DNA of 64,000 nt, from NCBI GenBank assembly GCA_016717725.1, contig JADKFA010000024.1, forward strand, positions 5,289 through 69,288, written 5' to 3'. Source of the DNA: Bacteroidota bacterium. GTDB lineage: Bacteria > Bacteroidota > Bacteroidia > AKYH767-A > OLB10. Every line of letters begins with the position of its first letter. The first letter of the stretch is position 1. A program made the position numbers and the translations under genes. Below the pieces are notes generated by a model. The model saw only the letters and a program-made list of their open reading frames with translations. It was not told the DNA's origin and made no database searches. Below are positions 62,236-64,000 of the stretch, piece by piece.

Positions 62236-63654
62236 ATGAAGTCAAGTAAATTTATAAGATTATCAAATTTTCTGAAAAGGGATTTGATTAGAAAAGATGA
62301 AGGCAAACTAACTTATGTTCAGTTATTCGGATTCCTATTGATAACACTTGGCATTATCTACTTCGCTTCTTTTCTTTTGCCAAGTGGAATCATCGATATT
62401 TTACCATTTCTTAAACTTGATGAACATCCTGAATCAAGTGAAGTTCCAATTGCTTTCTTTACGATAATGTTGGGTGTTGCATTTGCATTTCCGGATATGC
62501 TGAAAGGACAAACAAAGGAAATTAGCACAATGAGAATAATTGTTTTCATGTTCGCTAATGTTATTTGTATGTTACTTCTCAAAATAGGATGGGATAAACA
62601 TTCTTTGGGAGAGATTGGATTAGATGGATATTGGATGGGTGTAATTGCTTTTTATTTGGTGCAAAGGCAACTCAGTCATATTTTGAAAATGCAGATAAAA
62701 TAAACACTCATTCAATACCTAATCGTAGTTCATTAGATGAAAAAGGATTGGGTATTAGTCAAATTGCTATTGCACAGATTGCAGAAGCTTCAAATAAAAC
62801 TAAATTGAAAGCAATGTTTTCAAATATTTTAGAAATAAGCTCCACACTTACAAAAGAAGGAAAAAGTTGTGTTGCCATTTACCTTAAAGATGTTAATCGA
62901 GAAGGGAATTCCTTCAATTTTAAAGGCTCAGTTAAATGATACTAAAACGATTTATGTTCCGACAGAAATAATATCAAATTCGGGTAATGCGAAGGTGCAC
63001 ATTGCACAATTAACTAATAACATTGAAGATTCAAAGACAAGAGGCTATCCTGGATCCATCTGTTGTGCTGTGGATTCATTAATATATCCAAACTTCAAAG
63101 GGGTTGTTACAGCAGGTCATATTTTTACACACGGTAAAAGCATCAGTTATAATCAGTATGTCCAACCCAATGAGCAAAGAGACGTTTATAGTAATGACAC
63201 GATAATTGGGAAATTATATTATCAGGAAATTAATGACGCTATTGATATTGCTATTGTCGAATTAAGTGCAGATTCACAGTTTTCTAAAAAGTGTATGTCT
63301 TTTAAGAACAGTTTTTATGAATGTACTCATAAAGATTTATATTCAAAAGAGGAGAATGTAACCGTTTTATCTCGCAATAATAATTTACGAAATGGCTTTA
63401 TATTAGATTTTAATGTTACATTACCAATGTGGTACGATACAAATTATAAGTATGTTGCCAACTTAATATTAATAGGTAGTTCGCCTTATAAGAATAATTC
63501 TAAAACCTTATCAGTAAATGGTGATTCGGGTAGTTGTGTATATCATAAAAAGACAAAGCAATTGATTGGAATTCTTATTGGAGGAGATGAAAACTTTAGC
63601 TTTGTTTTACCTATTGAGGAAATTATTAAATCAAATAACTTTAAAATTGTATAA
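62236..63654 (+). CDS. Four-helix membrane protein fused to a trypsin-like serine protease, two frameshifts
   Basis: The first frame (62236-62703) has about four transmembrane helices (VQLFGFLLITLGIIYFASFL, IAFFTIMLGVAFAF, RIIVFMFANVICMLLL, GYWMGVIAFYLV). A missing base at 62663-62665 moves to the frame with KATQSYFENADKINTHSIPN, and an extra base at 62904-62908 moves back for the protease to 63654. Restored length is about 472 residues. The protease has GVVTAGHIF (His, 63118-63120), NDAIDIAIVEL (Asp, 63244-63246) and VNGDSGSCVY (Ser, 63526-63528), an intact PA-clan triad. Possible roles: quality control, signalling or a defence effector; none is shown. It could also be two genes. Confidence 0.68.
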
Positions 63655-63655
63655 A

Positions 63656-64000
63656 ATGAAAAAATTATTTAACATTCTTGTTTTAGTTATCCTTGGTAAT
63701 TCCAATTTATTCGGTCAAGCCGTAGCTGATACGATAATATTTGTATGGAAAAATAATAATGTAAATATTAGAGATAATAAAAAATTGAATAATATCTCGT
63801 TCCCGATTAGATTTGTTTTTGAGAAAGAATTTAATGGAAAATCAATTACATTCTTAAGCAATGATTCTAATAATATAATAGCCTTAAGAGGTAGACAATT
63901 TGGCGATTCAAAAATTCAACCAACCAGTGATTTTACTTTTCAAATAATTATTGACGGTAGTGGGAAAATTATTGGACAAGATGATTCGGTTAAAGTAGAG
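63656..64000 (+). CDS. Secreted protein, N-terminal part (runs off the window)
   Basis: ATG at 63656, two bases after the protease stop. A signal peptide MKKLFNILVLVILGNSNLFG precedes a Q-A site, followed by DTIIFVWKNNNVNIRDN and FPIRFVFEKEFNGKSITFLS. 115 residues are visible and the frame is open to the window edge. Family not recognised. Its tight spacing suggests co-expression with the protease, possibly as its partner or substrate (inference). Confidence 0.7.
   Translation, partial: MKKLFNILVLVILGNSNLFGQAVADTIIFVWKNNNVNIRDNKKLNNISFPIRFVFEKEFNGKSITFLSNDSNNIIALRGRQFGDSKIQPTSDFTFQIIIDGSGKIIGQDDSVKVE

Noticed and set aside
62631..62939. Independent 102-residue protein between the membrane and protease parts
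   Set aside because: Its beginning repeats the membrane-protein DNA in another frame and its end runs in the wrong frame over the protease; it is better read as the linker of one frameshifted gene.

Overview
The window comes from a Bacteroidota chromosome, probably an uncultured Bacteroidia/Flavobacteriia-like lineage. The evidence is: several secreted proteins ending in type IX secretion (T9SS) type A sorting domains; a TTG-N19-TAnnTTTG promoter in front of rpsL; few purine-rich Shine-Dalgarno sequences; zinc-free S14 and L36; the gene order ddl - PASTA - rluD; and the Bacteroidota layout of the rpsL-to-rplQ ribosomal super-cluster. No rRNA, tRNA, CRISPR array or transposase gene was found.

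Layout. Positions 1-691 hold the start of a secreted protein and rlmH. Positions 663-21217 are an AT-rich surface-glycan locus: at least five glycosyltransferases, a GT39-like membrane enzyme, a Wzx-type flippase, two membrane or hexapeptide acyltransferases, a sugar formyltransferase, a FemAB/GNAT-like protein, a polysaccharide-deacetylase-like protein, two SAM methyltransferases, two asparagine-synthase amidotransferases and an unknown polytopic membrane protein. Positions 21198-36797 hold a nine-PKD-repeat T9SS protein, rdgB, a tandem double D-Ala-D-Ala ligase, a PASTA protein, another T9SS protein, rluD, and a tandem pair of paralogous T9SS proteins. Positions 37023-55662 are the complete str/S10/spc/alpha cluster (rpsL, rpsG, fusA, rpsJ ... 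secY, map, infA, rpmJ ... rpoA, rplQ), opened by a clear Bacteroidota promoter and closed by a strong terminator.

From 55663 to the end the window is accessory DNA: repeat-rich intergenic sequence, a tripartite HipB-HipS-HipT toxin-antitoxin module with three operator palindromes spaced exactly 41 bp apart, a TPR membrane protein, a TMEM175-family channel, an attC-like imperfect inverted repeat, a four-helix membrane protein fused to a trypsin-like protease, and the start of another secreted protein.

A feature that affects all interpretation: at least 13 single-base frameshifts interrupt 11 otherwise convincing genes, including essential rplC and rplO. Seven look like a missing base and six like an extra base, and several lie in 6-base A or T runs. 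The simplest reading is a low-accuracy consensus (long-read style indels), so broken genes here should not be called pseudogenes without read support. Coordinates of such genes are given for the reconstructed full span.
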